NCBI GenBank assembly: GCA_025964715.1
Contig: JAOPYH010000230.1
Span: forward strand, 1 to 39,100
Source: Streptosporangiaceae bacterium
GTDB taxonomy: Bacteria > Actinomycetota > Actinomycetes > Streptosporangiales > Streptosporangiaceae
Length of the DNA: 39,100 nucleotides
Direction: 5' to 3'
Shown: positions 7,491 through 15,241 of the stretch, piece by piece
Layout: every line of letters begins with the position of its first letter
Position numbering within the stretch: the stretch's first letter is position 1
Notes under the pieces: model-generated
The model's database searches: none
Seen by the model: only the letters and a program-made list of their open reading frames with translations
Told to the model about the DNA's origin: nothing
Made by a program: the position numbers and the translations under genes

Positions 7491-8138
7491 ATGAAGGTCA
7501 CCCACGTCGTCGCCCCCGTCCGCGTGCAGGCCGTCGAAGCCATCCGCGCGGAGATCATCAGCGGCGAGCTCGCCCCGGGCCAGCGACTGATCGAGCGCGA
7601 GCTGTGCGAGCGGCTGGACGTCTCCCGGAACACGCTCCGCGAGGCGTGCCGCCAGCTCGAAGCCGAAGGCTTCCTGTCCATCCCGCCGCACAAGGGCCCG
7701 ATCGTGGCCGTCCTCAGCGACGAAGAGGCCGCCGCGGTCTTCGAGGTACGAGAAGCGATCGAGTGCTTCGCCGTGCGGCTGTTCGTCGAGCGCGGCACCG
7801 ATGAGGCCCTCGCCCGGCTCCAGGAGACCGTGGCACGGCTGCGCGCGGCCCATGACTCCGGGAACGTGCCGGCGATGCTCGCGGTCAAGAAGGATTTCTA
7901 CGACGCGCTCTACGCGGGCGCGGCCAACGATGTGCTGTACGCGCAGGCGCGCCTGCTGCACGGCCGGCTCGCGCAACTGCGCGCCAGGTCGCTGTCCAAC
8001 GACGGCAGGCCGGCCGCGAGCATGGACGAGATCGAGAAGGTGCTGGACAGGATCGTCGCCCGCGATCCCGACGCCGCGAGCGCCCTCTGGCGCGAGCACA
8101 TCCGCAACGCCGCCGCCGCGGCCCTCGGCCACGCCTGA
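7491..8138 (+). CDS. GntR-family regulator, FCD subfamily
   Basis: A 215-residue regulator. The winged helix-turn-helix is at about 14-66 (EIISGELAPGQRLIERELCE, then a recognition helix in VSRNTLREACRQLEAEG). The all-helical FCD effector domain spans about 75-205. The ATG at 7491 follows AGGAGG. In metal-binding FCD domains the FHxxL motif supplies a His; here it reads FYDAL, with Y137 in that place, so metal or effector binding may differ. It is transcribed away from the ALDH operon and is very likely its repressor, acting at the palindrome at 7414-7430. Confidence 0.92.
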   Translation: MKVTHVVAPVRVQAVEAIRAEIISGELAPGQRLIERELCERLDVSRNTLREACRQLEAEGFLSIPPHKGPIVAVLSDEEAAAVFEVREAIECFAVRLFVERGTDEALARLQETVARLRAAHDSGNVPAMLAVKKDFYDALYAGAANDVLYAQARLLHGRLAQLRARSLSNDGRPAASMDEIEKVLDRIVARDPDAASALWREHIRNAAAAALGHA

Positions 8139-8151
8139 CCGGCCGCCCCAC

Positions 8152-9339
8152 CTACGCGGGCGAGAAGCCCGTGTCCCAGCTCTGAGTGCTCACGGGCGCC
8201 GCCGAGGTATCGAGCCATACAGTCTGCCGGTCTGGAGTCACGGTCAGGCCGAAGCGCTCCCGCGCGGGCCTGCCGATGTCCACCCACCACGCGTACGCGG
8301 CCTCGACCTCGTCCCACAGCCGCCTCGGCCCGTACTGCTCGACCACATGCCGGCCGTCCGGCTCGCGGTCGATGGACGCCCACGACCGCTCGCCCGGACC
8401 AAGGTGGACCAGCCAGACGGTGAACTCCCCTGGCCCGCCGGTGGCGTCGAACCGGTGCCAGGAACAGTCCCGCACCCGGGTGCTGATCGCGAAGTCGACG
8501 TCACCCCGGCCGAACATCTCCTGCGGGTCCAGCCGGGTCTGCCGCTGATCCGGCCGGTCGGCCTCATTCACGTAGTCGCTCAGCGCACCCAGGATGACCC
8601 GCTGGTCCCGCATCCACATGAACGGCGCCGAGCCGGCGAAGCCGCCCGACGCCGTCCCGTCGGCTCCCACCGTGAGCTTGACGAGCGCGTCGTTGTGGTA
8701 GCCGGTCCCCCACGGCGTGACGATCACACCGCCGGCACGCGTCTGCGCCACCCAGTCATAGGGCACCCGCTGCACCCCCGCGGTGGAGATGACGCGGTCG
8801 TACGGCGCGGCGGGCCGCCAGCCGAAGGTGCCGTCCCCCACCAGCACCCGGGTCTGCCCGAATCCGGCCTCGTCCAGGGTGATCCGGGCCTGCTGGGCGA
8901 GGCTCTCCGATATCTCGACGGTCGTCACGTTGGCCGCACCGACCCGGCCGGCCAGCAGCGCGGCGTTGTAACCCGACCCGGTGCCGATCTCCAGCACCCG
9001 GTCGCCGGGTCCCGGATCGAGCTGCCGGAGCATCTGCATGACGAGACTGGGCTGGCTCGCGGAGCTGGTGGAGTAGCTCCCGACGGCACCCGGCTCGGCC
9101 GCACGGCCATCGTCGACCTGGGTGACGACATAGCCATCGCGGTAGACGAGATCCCACCACTCCTGCGGCCGGCTCTGCCGGGACAGCGGCGCCCATCCGC
9201 GATCGGCCTCGACCCACACGGTGTCCGGGATGAACAGGTGACGAGGGACGGCTTCGAACGTCTCCCTCCACCTGGGGGGCAGGGCTCCCGCCGCCTGCAC
9301 CTCGGCGGTCAGACGGGCCCGCAGCGCCTCCGGGCTCAT
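8152..9339 (-). CDS. PIMT/PCMT-family O-methyltransferase, RiPP-associated type (imiditide-like)
   Basis: A 395-residue protein with a PCMT-type N-terminal catalytic domain. It has TSSASQPSLVMQML (91-104), the protein-isoaspartate methyltransferase substrate-loop signature, and the S-adenosylmethionine motif EIGTGSGY (117-124). It is far longer than housekeeping PIMTs (about 210-230 aa). The extra C-terminal half ends in FGLTVTPDRQTVWLD, the kind of tail found on PIMT homologues of RiPP clusters (lanthipeptide, graspetide, lasso and imiditide systems). Its ATG overlaps the stop of a 34-codon peptide gene in ATGA, so the two are translationally coupled. From family knowledge, such enzymes methylate an Asp side chain that then cyclises to an aspartimide. 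No ATP-grasp, LanB/LanC or lasso genes are nearby, which points to the two-gene imiditide class. Activity on this peptide is inference. Confidence 0.85.
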   Translation of the reverse strand: MSPEALRARLTAEVQAAGALPPRWRETFEAVPRHLFIPDTVWVEADRGWAPLSRQSRPQEWWDLVYRDGYVVTQVDDGRAAEPGAVGSYSTSSASQPSLVMQMLRQLDPGPGDRVLEIGTGSGYNAALLAGRVGAANVTTVEISESLAQQARITLDEAGFGQTRVLVGDGTFGWRPAAPYDRVISTAGVQRVPYDWVAQTRAGGVIVTPWGTGYHNDALVKLTVGADGTASGGFAGSAPFMWMRDQRVILGALSDYVNEADRPDQRQTRLDPQEMFGRGDVDFAISTRVRDCSWHRFDATGGPGEFTVWLVHLGPGERSWASIDREPDGRHVVEQYGPRRLWDEVEAAYAWWVDIGRPARERFGLTVTPDRQTVWLDTSAAPVSTQSWDTGFSPA

Positions 9340-9440
9340 TCCTGCTTGCCGGACCCGTGCTTGGGTCCGCTGCTCCCGTCGGACTGCTGCTTGGTCAGCT
9401 TGTCGTCCTTGTTGCCGTCCTGGTTGCCGTGCTTCCCCAT
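9336..9440 (-). CDS. 34-aa charged peptide, putative imiditide-type RiPP precursor
   Basis: A short gene of 35 codons including stop. It starts ATG at 9440 with a near-ideal ACGGAGG ribosome-binding site 8 bases upstream and ends TGA overlapping the methyltransferase ATG. The peptide begins MGKHGNQDGN and ends KHGSGKQE. It has six Lys, two His, four Asp and one Glu, no Cys, and only two hydrophobic side chains (Met1, Leu15). Asp-Gly pairs occur at D8-G9 and D21-G22; Asp followed by Gly is the preferred context for aspartimide formation. The strong start site, tight coupling and neighbour support a real gene. The characterised imiditide precursor (NmaA of Nonomuraea maritima, as I recall) is likewise a charge-rich linear peptide encoded beside its PIMT homologue. 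Any cleavage site and the modified Asp cannot be assigned by eye. Confidence 0.75.
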   Translation of the reverse strand: MGKHGNQDGNKDDKLTKQQSDGSSGPKHGSGKQE

Positions 9441-9501
9441 ACCGCGCGCCTCCGTAGCCACGACCCTTTACGCGGACCGTACCCACGACGGGGGTCCCGT
9501 A

Positions 9502-9530
9502 GGCGGTGGTTTTCCAAGATGGCCACCGCC
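9502..9530 (-). terminator. Possible intrinsic hairpin after the TPP-enzyme remnant
   Basis: An 8-bp inverted repeat (GGCGGTGG / CCACCGCC) with a 13-base loop lies just after the stop codon of the minus-strand pseudogene and before the peptide gene. It could have ended the original gene's transcript. Confidence 0.35.
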
Positions 9531-9535
9531 GAACG

Positions 9536-10770
9536 TCATTTTCTGAGTTGCTCGATACGGTCCTTGAACAAGGTGGTCGCGATGGACGCGCGGCCCGGCT
9601 GGCCCTTCAGGAAGGCCTCGGCGAACTTCTTGGCCTGCTTGTCTGGCCGTGCCCGCCACAGGACTCGGCCCAGCGGGAGAAGTCGGGATAGGGCTCCGGA
9701 TACCGCACGCCGTGCTCGGGGTAGCCCAGCACCATCTGCTCCCACAGGATCTGTCCCAGCGAGTTGTTGTTGTTGATGATCACCTTGATCGGCAGGCCGG
9801 CTCGCACGGCGGTGAGGAACTCCGCCATGAGCATCGAAAAGCCGCCGTCCCCGACGTAGGCGATGACCTGCCGGTCCGGGAACGCGTGCTGCATGGCGAT
9901 GGCGTACGGCAGGCCGGGCGCCATGGTCGCGAGGTTCCCCGACAGGTAGAACTCCCGGTCGTCGCGGATGGTCCAGTGCCGGGCCGCCCAGGTCGCGATG
10001 GTCCCGCTGTCACAGGTCAGGATCGCGTCGGGGTCGGCGAACTCGTCGATCACGCCGACGACGTACTGCGGGGCGATGGGATCGCGCTTGGGGTTCTCCA
10101 GTCCGTCCATCTGCCGCCGCCACTTGCCCATCTCCTTCTGGTATTTCTCGAGATGGGAACGGTCGGTCTTGTGCGTGAGCAGCGGCAGCAGCGCTCGCAG
10201 TCCCTCCTTGGCGTCGCCGATGACCGGCACCTCGGTGGGGATCCGCAGCCCGGCGCGTGTGGGGTCCGCCTCGAGCTGCACGGTGCGTACGCTGCCGGGC
10301 TCCGGCAGGTGCTCGGTGTACGGGAAGTTCGTGCCGACCAGGAACAGCGTGTCGCAGTCGTCGATGAGCTCCTCGCCCGGCTTGGTGCCCGGCGCGGTGG
10401 CCGGCGGGCGTGCGGGCGCGACGTGCTGCCACGGGTCGGCGTCGGCGTCGGCGACCTGGATGTCATTGGGAAAGCTGAGATGCGCCACGCCGCGCCGGGC
10501 GAGTGCCGTCCGTACGGCGATGTCCACGACCCCGGGCAGCTGCGTGGGGTTGTCGACCACCAGGTTGTACTCGGCGACGTCCTCGTACAGGTGCTCCAGG
10601 TGCACCTCCTGCTGGTAGCCGGTCCCCAGCACCGACGTCTCCTGCATCCCGGTGATCGCGAGCACCGGTGCGTGGTCCAGCTTGGCGTCGTAGCGGCCGT
10701 TCAGCAGGTGGATCGCCCCGGGTCCGGACGTGGCCAGGCACACGCCCAGCCTCCCCGTCGCCTTGGCCGC
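9536..10770 (-). pseudogene. Thiamine-diphosphate enzyme (pyruvate oxidase/dehydrogenase PoxB-like), broken
   Basis: Most of a PoxB-like protein is recognisable: GRLGVCLATSGPGAIHLLNG near the 5' side, the central domain (FLVGTNFPYTEHLPEPGS), and the TPP motif GDGGFSMLMAEFL with INNNNSLGQILWEQMV. Two lesions are seen. First, homology starts abruptly near 10770; about 75 N-terminal residues, including the catalytic Glu region, are missing. Second, near 9645-9650 the frame jumps from RWAESCGGHG directly to QAKKFAEAFLKGQP in another frame. About 45-50 residues normally between these blocks are absent, a non-triplet deletion. The TGA at 9536 ends the second piece. The product cannot be a working enzyme. 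Intact relatives are about 590 residues. Confidence 0.85.
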
Positions 10771-10778
10771 AAGCACGG

Positions 10779-10784
10779 GATAAT
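10779..10784 (+). promoter_or_regulatory. Possible -10 box for the Mrp operon
   Basis: GATAAT lies 38 bases before the first Mrp start codon, in the short stretch between the broken TPP-enzyme gene and mrpE. No good -35 hexamer is visible at the right spacing. Weak pattern evidence. Confidence 0.3.
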
Positions 10785-10821
10785 GGCGCGGGCAATGCAG
10801 GTCTGGGGAAGGAGAGACGGC

Positions 10822-11295
10822 ATGGCGCGGTGGACCGAAACCGCTCTCTGGTTTGTCGCACTGCTGGGTCTCTACGTCATCCTGATCACTGCTGTCTCGC
10901 CCGTCGAGCTGCTCGCCGGCGTGGTCGCCGCCGGAGCCGGCGCGGCGGCCGCGGCCGTGGCCCGGCGAGGCCTCCTCGAGGACACGCCTGCGCCGGCTGG
11001 ACCATCGTGGCCGGCTGCGGTACCGCTCGTCCGCGCGGCGCTGTGGCTCCCTGTGCAGATCCTCGCCGACAGCCTCCGGCTCGCTCGCCCCGGCACCCGG
11101 GGATCCTTCGCCGAGGTGCGGCCCGACCGATCCGACGTCCTGCGGAGCGGGCTTGCGATGCTCCTCCTGTCGGCGTCCCCCGGGACCTACGTCACAGCGG
11201 TCGACACCGAGCGGGGCACGCTCAGGGTGCACCGGATCGGCCCCGGCCCGGATCGCATCGAGCGCCTGCTCCTCGGCGACGGACAGCCCCGATGA
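10822..11295 (+). CDS. mrpE: Mrp-type cation/proton antiporter subunit E
   Basis: A 157-residue MnhE/MrpE-family membrane protein, the first gene of a seven-gene antiporter operon. It has two closely spaced N-terminal transmembrane segments (residues 8-25 and 27-46). A hydrophilic domain follows, with the family stretch GLAMLLLSASPGTYVTAVD and a C-terminal basic end. The ATG at 10822 has GGGGAAGGAGA upstream; an in-frame ATG at 10795 is less likely. Its stop overlaps the next start. In the complex, E is a small accessory subunit of the inner-membrane antiporter. Confidence 0.9.
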   Translation: MARWTETALWFVALLGLYVILITAVSPVELLAGVVAAGAGAAAAAVARRGLLEDTPAPAGPSWPAAVPLVRAALWLPVQILADSLRLARPGTRGSFAEVRPDRSDVLRSGLAMLLLSASPGTYVTAVDTERGTLRVHRIGPGPDRIERLLLGDGQPR

Positions 11296-11537
11296 CGGCC
11301 GCCGCACTCGTGCTGTCGGTCGCCGGCCTGCTGCCGTGCCTGCTCGTGACGATGCGGGGCACGCCCCTCGACCGGCTCACCGGCCTGTTGCTGGGCGGAC
11401 CGGCGGCCACGCTCCTCCTGGTGCTGCTGTCCGCGGTGTACCACCGGCCCGCCTATCTCGACGTGGCGCTCATGCTCGCGCTGCTGTCCACCGCGGGGAG
11501 CCTCGTCTACGCCCGTTTTCTCGGGAGGCTGCTGTGA
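11292..11537 (+). CDS. mrpF: Mrp-type antiporter subunit F
   Basis: An 81-residue hydrophobic protein with three membrane segments and the MrpF/MnhF signature RGTPLDRLTGLLLGG in the first loop. The ATG overlaps the mrpE stop (ATGA) and its own stop overlaps the mrpG GTG start. The usual F length is 85-95, so it is complete. MrpF is essential for assembly of the antiporter in studied bacteria. Confidence 0.9.
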   Translation: MTAAALVLSVAGLLPCLLVTMRGTPLDRLTGLLLGGPAATLLLVLLSAVYHRPAYLDVALMLALLSTAGSLVYARFLGRLL

Positions 11538-11827
11538 ACCTGGTCGCGTACGCGCTCATCTGGGCCGGCACCGCTGTCGTCGCCGTGGCCGCGCTGCGGC
11601 TGGTGTGGACGCCGAAGCTCTTCGCCCGGCTGCACTTCGTCGGCCTGGCCACCTCTCTGGGGGCACCACTGTTCATCGCCGGCGTGGCCCTGCGGACCGG
11701 GGTGTGGAGCTCGGCCCATGACGTGCTCAAGGTCGTGGTGATCGGAGCGCTGGTGTTCTGCACCGGCCCCGCGGCCATCATCGCGACCGCCCGGGCGGCT
11801 CAGCGGGTGGATGAGCGCGATGGATGA
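11534..11827 (+). CDS. mrpG: Mrp-type antiporter subunit G
   Basis: A 97-residue membrane protein of the MnhG/PhaG family with three hydrophobic segments and the conserved LFARLHFVGLATSLGAPLF block. The start is GTG at 11534, in GTGA with the mrpF stop. Its last codons overlap the start of the DUF4040 gene by 17 bases (or 8 if that gene starts at 11820). A small structural subunit in the same complex. Confidence 0.9.
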   Translation: MNLVAYALIWAGTAVVAVAALRLVWTPKLFARLHFVGLATSLGAPLFIAGVALRTGVWSSAHDVLKVVVIGALVFCTGPAAIIATARAAQRVDERDG

Positions 11828-12101
11828 AGCGGTGCCGGCCGTCGCGATCGGGCTGGTCGTGCTCATGGCCACGGCCGTGGTGCTGACCCGTGACCCCGCG
11901 CGCCAGGCCATCGTGCTGTCCGGATACGGCATCGTCCTCGGCGTGCTGTTCGTCGCGCTCCAGGCTCCTGACGTCGCGATGTCGCAGATCGGCGTCGGCA
12001 CGGTGATCGTGCCGCTCATCGTGGTGCTCGCCATCAGCGCCATAGACAAGCACCGCCGGCGCCACGCCGCCGAGCGCGCCAAGCGCGAGGACCCCCCGTG
12101 A
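11811..12101 (+). CDS. DUF4040 / MbhD-like subunit (corresponds to the C-terminal part of MrpA)
   Basis: A 96-residue protein with three membrane segments and the signature APDVAMSQIGVGTVIVPLIV. In classical Mrp systems this domain is fused to the C terminus of the large MrpA subunit; here it is a stand-alone gene, as MbhD is in membrane-bound hydrogenases. ATG at 11811 (used here) or 11820 are both possible. The C terminus is strongly basic and charged. Its stop overlaps the next GTG start. Confidence 0.88.
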   Translation: MSAMDEAVPAVAIGLVVLMATAVVLTRDPARQAIVLSGYGIVLGVLFVALQAPDVAMSQIGVGTVIVPLIVVLAISAIDKHRRRHAAERAKREDPP

Positions 12102-12778
12102 GCACGCGCACCCGGCTGCTGGTCTTCCTGCTCGGCGCGGCCGGGCTCGCCCTCATGTTCGCGCGGGCCGTCGCGGAGCTGCCGGGCTTCGGCGGCGTCG
12201 ACCATCCGTACGGCCGGCGCGCCGTCGCCGCCGGGCTGGCGCGGCACACCACCAACATCGTGTCGTCCCTCAACTTCGACCAGCGCGCCTTCGACACCCT
12301 CGGCGAGGAGCTGATCCTCATGGCGGCCGCGCTCGGCGCCGTGGTCGTGCTGCGGGTCGCGATGCACGAGACCGAGGAGGACGCGGGTCACCACCACTAC
12401 GGTCCGGCCGATGTCTTCGAGGCGCTGCGCCTGACCGGCTATGTCCTGCTGCCCATCACCGTCGTGATCGGCGTCTACATCATCGTGCATGGCGCGCAGT
12501 CGCCGGGCGGCGGGTTCCAGGGCGGGGTGGTGCTGGGCTCGGCGATCCACCTCGTCTACCTGGCCGGGGACTACCCGGCGCTGGAACGCCTACGGCCGCT
12601 CCCAGTGTTTGAAGGCGTCGAGGCTCTGGCGGCCGGCGTCTTCGTGGTGCTGGCCATCGCCTACGCCGGCCAGGTGACGGCCATGAACGTCGCCGTCGGC
12701 CTCGAGGTCGGCTGCGCCTCGATCCTCCTGGTGGCCAAGTTCTTCGAGCAGGCACTCCTCGTACGGCAGTCCTCGTGA
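12098..12778 (+). CDS. mrpB: MrpB-type antiporter subunit with MbhE-like N-terminal part
   Basis: A 226-residue protein. The N-terminal third has one membrane helix, a periplasmic region with HTTNIVSSLNFDQRAFDTLGE and a second helix, matching the MbhE/MrpA-tail type domain. Residues from about 100 form the MnhB domain (RLTGYVLLPITVVIGVYI, then GAQSPGGGFQGGVVLGSAIH). The fusion makes it longer than a simple MrpB (about 140 aa). GTG start at 12098 within GTGA. Together with the preceding gene it supplies the pieces normally found in the MrpA C terminus and MrpB. Confidence 0.88.
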   Translation: MSTRTRLLVFLLGAAGLALMFARAVAELPGFGGVDHPYGRRAVAAGLARHTTNIVSSLNFDQRAFDTLGEELILMAAALGAVVVLRVAMHETEEDAGHHHYGPADVFEALRLTGYVLLPITVVIGVYIIVHGAQSPGGGFQGGVVLGSAIHLVYLAGDYPALERLRPLPVFEGVEALAAGVFVVLAIAYAGQVTAMNVAVGLEVGCASILLVAKFFEQALLVRQSS

Positions 12779-13125
12779 GCTCACTGCCCTATCTGGCCGC
12801 GGGCTGGATTCTGCTCATCGGGTTGTACGGCATCGTGACCAGCCGCAACCTCGTGCACGCGATCGTGTGCCTGTCGGTAACCCAGTCGGCGACCTATCTG
12901 CTGCTGCTCGCCATCGGTTACCGCCGCCGGGCCACCGCTCCGGTCTTCTCCGACATCCCCCCGGACCCCCGTACGGCCACGGTGGACCCGGTGGTGCAGG
13001 CGATGACCCTCACCGACGTCGTGGTCGGGGCCACCGTCACCGCGCTTCTCCTGGCGCTCGCCATCCAGGTCGCCAAACGCCGGGGAACCGTGGACCCGGA
13101 CGAGCTCAGGTCGATGGAACCGTGA
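12775..13125 (+). CDS. mrpC: Mrp-type antiporter subunit C (NuoK-like)
   Basis: A 116-residue MnhC/NuoK-like membrane protein with three helices. Residues 15-30 (IGLYGIVTSRNLVHAI) and the block TVDPVVQAMTLTDVVVGATV, which carries the family's P-QA-LTDVV core, are characteristic. GTG start at 12775 overlapping the mrpB stop; its own stop overlaps the mrpD start. Length and order are as expected for subunit C. Confidence 0.9.
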   Translation: MSSLPYLAAGWILLIGLYGIVTSRNLVHAIVCLSVTQSATYLLLLAIGYRRRATAPVFSDIPPDPRTATVDPVVQAMTLTDVVVGATVTALLLALAIQVAKRRGTVDPDELRSMEP

Positions 13126-14882
13126 CCGCCGCGATCGCCCTGCAGGCCGCCGTGGTGATCCCCATCCTGGTCGCCGCCCTGCTCGCGGCCACCGGACGAT
13201 GGCTGCCCCGCCTGGCCATCGACACGCTCGCGATGGCGGCGGTGCTCGCCTGCGCGGGCCTGCTGACCTGGGTCCTGCCCCGATCCGGGCACCCCATCGT
13301 GGTCTGGCTCGGCGGCTGGCGCCCACACGGCGGAGAGGGCGTGGGGATCCCGCTGGTCGGCGACCCGGCCGGGGTGGGCCTGGCGCTGCTGGTCACAGTG
13401 CTGTCGCTGGCCGCGCTGATGTTCTCCTGGCGGTACTTCGCCGAGGTCCAGGCGGTGTTCCACGCGCTGCTCCTGCTGTTCGTCGGCGCGATGTGCGCGT
13501 TCACACTGACGGGCGACCTCTTCGACGCGTTCGTCTTCTTCGAGCTGATGAGCGTGGTCGCCTACGTCCTCACCGGCTACAAGTCCGAAGAACCGCAGAG
13601 CGTCCACGGTGCCCTCAACTTCGGCGTGGTCAACTCGATCGGCGCCTACCTGACCCTCACCGGCGTCGCGCTGATCTACGCCACCACGGGAGAGCTCGGC
13701 TTCGCCGCCATCGGCCGGCACCTGCCGCACGTGCACCCGGCCCTCGCGCTGGCCGGTTTCGCGCTCGTGGCCACCGGTTTCCTGGTGAAAGCGGCCGCGG
13801 TGCCCTTCCACTTCTGGCTGGCCGACGCGCATGCGGTGGCCCCCACGCCGGTATGCGTGCTGTTCTCGGGCGTCATGGTGGAGCTCGGCGTCTATGCCGT
13901 CACCCGGCTCTACTGGACGACGTTCGCCGGCGTCATCCCGGTTGCCGCGGTGGCGCGCGTACTGGCGGTCTTCGGGACGGCGGCGGCTGTGCTCGGCGCC
14001 GTCATGTGCCTTCAGCAACGCCACATCAAGCGGCTGTTGGCCTACTCGACCATCAGCCACATCGGACTGCTCCTCGCCGGCGTCGCGGTGCTGGACTCCG
14101 GCGCCACGACCGGCGCGGCGCTCTACCTTGTCGGCCACGCCGGGGTGAAGGGCGCGCTCTTCCTCTGCGCCGGGGCGTTGCTCAACCGGTTCGAGACCGT
14201 GGACGAGGGAGAGCTGCACGGCCGTGGCAGGTCCATGCCGTTGACCGGGGCGCTGTTCCTGGTGGGCGGGCTGGGCCTGGCCGGGCTGCCGCCGTTCGGC
14301 ACGTGGGCCGGCAAGGCAGTCATCGAGCACGCTGCCGAGGCGCGTGGCTGGTGGTGGCTCACCCCACTGGCCGTGCTCACCTCCGCGTTGACCGCGGGGG
14401 CGGTCCTTCGCGTCTGGCTCGGGGTGTTCCGCGGGGTCGGACGACTCGCGCCGAAGGGGCGCGCTCCCGACCGCGAGGACCGGGAGACCGAGGAGCCGAT
14501 GCCCCGGCTGCCCTGGACGATGACCGCGCCGGCGGTGCTCCTGCTCGCCGGTGCGGGCTGCCTCGGCCTCGCACCCGTCGTCGTACGGGCGGCGGCGACC
14601 GCGGCCCGGGTTCTCATCGATCCCGCCGGTGCCGGCCACCCGGCGGCGGCGCCCCCGGTGTGGACGATGGCCGGAACGCTCACCGGCCTGCTCTCCGCCG
14701 TGCTCGCTTTCGGGGTCGTGGCCCTCGGCACCACGGCCCTGCGCTGGCCGCCAGGGGTGCCGGCCGTTCTGCGATGGCTGCGGTCCGTACACGGCGGGCA
14801 CCTCGGCGACTACGTCGCCTGGCAGGTCGCCGGAGTCGCCCTCCTCGGCGTCATGCTGGGGCTCCCCCTGGCCGGTCGCTGA
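13122..14882 (+). CDS. mrpD: Mrp-type antiporter subunit D (NuoN/NuoM-like proton-translocating subunit)
   Basis: A 586-residue polytopic protein of the proton-antiporter family shared with complex I. The key membrane acid in FFELMSVVAYVLTGY (E141) and the lysine in LVKAAAVPFHFWLADAH (K223) are in place, as is the HIKRLLAYSTISHIG block. The start is GTG at 13122 inside GTGA. It is the only large antiporter-type subunit in the operon: no NuoL-like MrpA is found upstream or downstream in the window. After residue 440 it carries a longer, less conserved C-terminal region with a charged loop. It is the last gene of the operon. Confidence 0.92.
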   Translation: MTAAIALQAAVVIPILVAALLAATGRWLPRLAIDTLAMAAVLACAGLLTWVLPRSGHPIVVWLGGWRPHGGEGVGIPLVGDPAGVGLALLVTVLSLAALMFSWRYFAEVQAVFHALLLLFVGAMCAFTLTGDLFDAFVFFELMSVVAYVLTGYKSEEPQSVHGALNFGVVNSIGAYLTLTGVALIYATTGELGFAAIGRHLPHVHPALALAGFALVATGFLVKAAAVPFHFWLADAHAVAPTPVCVLFSGVMVELGVYAVTRLYWTTFAGVIPVAAVARVLAVFGTAAAVLGAVMCLQQRHIKRLLAYSTISHIGLLLAGVAVLDSGATTGAALYLVGHAGVKGALFLCAGALLNRFETVDEGELHGRGRSMPLTGALFLVGGLGLAGLPPFGTWAGKAVIEHAAEARGWWWLTPLAVLTSALTAGAVLRVWLGVFRGVGRLAPKGRAPDREDRETEEPMPRLPWTMTAPAVLLLAGAGCLGLAPVVVRAAATAARVLIDPAGAGHPAAAPPVWTMAGTLTGLLSAVLAFGVVALGTTALRWPPGVPAVLRWLRSVHGGHLGDYVAWQVAGVALLGVMLGLPLAGR

Positions 14883-14968
14883 AAGCCGCGAGGCGGCCGT
14901 GCACCCGTGTGCTCGGGTGGGGCGATTGATCTCTTCTACGTGGGTAGGGATCTTGGCAGGAGGTACAA

Positions 14969-15214
14969 ATGCTCGCTGTCGCATCACCGGTCGGAGACAA
15001 CTACCTGCTGATCCTCGGTCCTGTGATCGTCGTGTTGGCGATCGTGGCCTTTGTGAGCCTGACCGTCGTGGCCGGCCGGAGAAGGGACGGGCGAGGCTCC
15101 CGGCACCACCACACCGGGCCGGGCCACCCGCACCGCGGCGCCGTCCAGGGCGGAGTCATCGAAGGCGACCCCGGTCAGCGCAACCGTCGCGACGAGGCGC
15201 CCCGGCAGGACTGA
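14969..15214 (+). CDS. Small single-span membrane protein, 81 aa
   Basis: Starts at ATG 14969 after an excellent AGGAGG site. It has one N-terminal membrane helix (about residues 11-33, LLILGPVIVVLAIVAFVSLTV) followed by a basic, His/Gly/Arg-rich cytosolic tail. It resembles the many short DUF-type actinobacterial membrane proteins of unknown role. The upstream GATT-14-GGGTAG could be a SigB-like promoter (weak). No functional call is possible. Confidence 0.7.
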   Translation: MLAVASPVGDNYLLILGPVIVVLAIVAFVSLTVVAGRRRDGRGSRHHHTGPGHPHRGAVQGGVIEGDPGQRNRRDEAPRQD

Positions 15215-15241
15215 GGTCCATGAAAGTTCAGACCCTCGACA

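Noticed and set aside
7801..9546. A 581-codon plus-strand frame overlapping the regulator end and the methyltransferase
   Set aside because: Runs antisense through the PIMT-type gene, which has clear motifs. The frame's own N-terminal part is a shadow of GntR.
12918..14987. A 689-codon minus-strand frame under mrpC and mrpD
   Set aside because: Shadow of the antiporter genes. The translated text is rich in Glu, Arg, His and Gln and lacks any domain.
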